A stretch of DNA of 64,000 bases from Latrodectus hesperus. Its lineage: Eukaryota; Arthropoda; Arachnida; Araneae; Theridiidae. The notes beneath the pieces were generated by a model. That model saw only the letters and a program-made list of their open reading frames with translations, made no database searches and had not been told where the DNA came from. The position numbers and the translations under genes are program-made. Shown in pieces: positions 63,995 through 64,000 of the stretch (position 1 is its first letter; every line of letters begins with the position of its first letter). Location: positions 850,501 through 914,500 of the forward strand of contig JAJQOW010000022.1 of NCBI GenBank assembly GCA_037975125.1. The letters run 5' to 3'.

Positions 63995-64000
63995 TATGTG
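63763..64000. repeat. AT-rich end of window with (TA)n
   Basis: AT-rich sequence to about 63941, then (TA)n with a CATATATATGTG ending at the window edge. No gene. Confidence 0.7.

Overview
The window is AT-rich eukaryotic DNA, most likely from an orb-weaver-type spider or a close relative. That attribution is an inference from the repertoire: several tRNA-derived SINE families, Tc1/mariner, hAT and piggyBac remnants, RNase H-bearing non-LTR retrotransposon tails and very long (TA)n tracts, together with SINE-derived peptides of a kind I recall from predicted spider proteomes. I find no intact host protein-coding gene, no rRNA and no convincing functional tRNA gene. The stretch reads as intergenic DNA or the inside of a very large intron.

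Layout. 1-9.3 kb: AT-rich background with a hairpin-flanked TA tract, a 43-bp minisatellite, one SINE, one LINE tail and one copy of an unclassified repeat. 9.3-11.4 kb: a full-length but broken Tc1-like transposon abutting a TA microsatellite and a SINE. 13.3-14.0 kb: three tandem 255-bp satellite units with inverted ends. 16.0-18.3 kb: TA tracts, an old dispersed repeat, a 45-bp-arm hairpin and a SINE. 19.0-21.1 kb: SINEs, including one inserted inside another. 23.5-29.3 kb: a 600-bp inverted-repeat element, a LINE RNase H remnant, a hAT element with perfect 8-bp target duplications and two members of a MITE-like family. 31.3-37.2 kb: SINEs, a mariner-like element with about 165-bp terminal repeats inside a TA microsatellite, a LINE RNase H remnant and a second hAT element. 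38.3-44.7 kb: SINEs, a hAT transposase C-terminus, a higher-order tandem repeat and a piggyBac derivative. 46.5-47.7 kb: a mariner-like element nested in the reading frame of another transposon. 48.6-64 kb: the second piggyBac derivative, a nearly intact mariner-like transposase gene, two LINE tails, a MITE carrying a 64-bp SINE insertion, and many SINEs.

How the parts relate. There is no operon or pathway. The connections are among mobile elements. SINE families A and B have different tRNA-like heads but share one 3' tail, while family A occurs with two different tails. Each tail has a small stem-loop and ends in AAC repeats, which points to modular SINEs using LINE-derived 3' ends. Many insertions can be bounded exactly from target-site duplications, and several nesting events give relative ages: SINE D into SINE F, SINE D into a MITE, and one mariner-like element into another transposon. 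Coordinates and matches are by eye; no alignment or database search was run.
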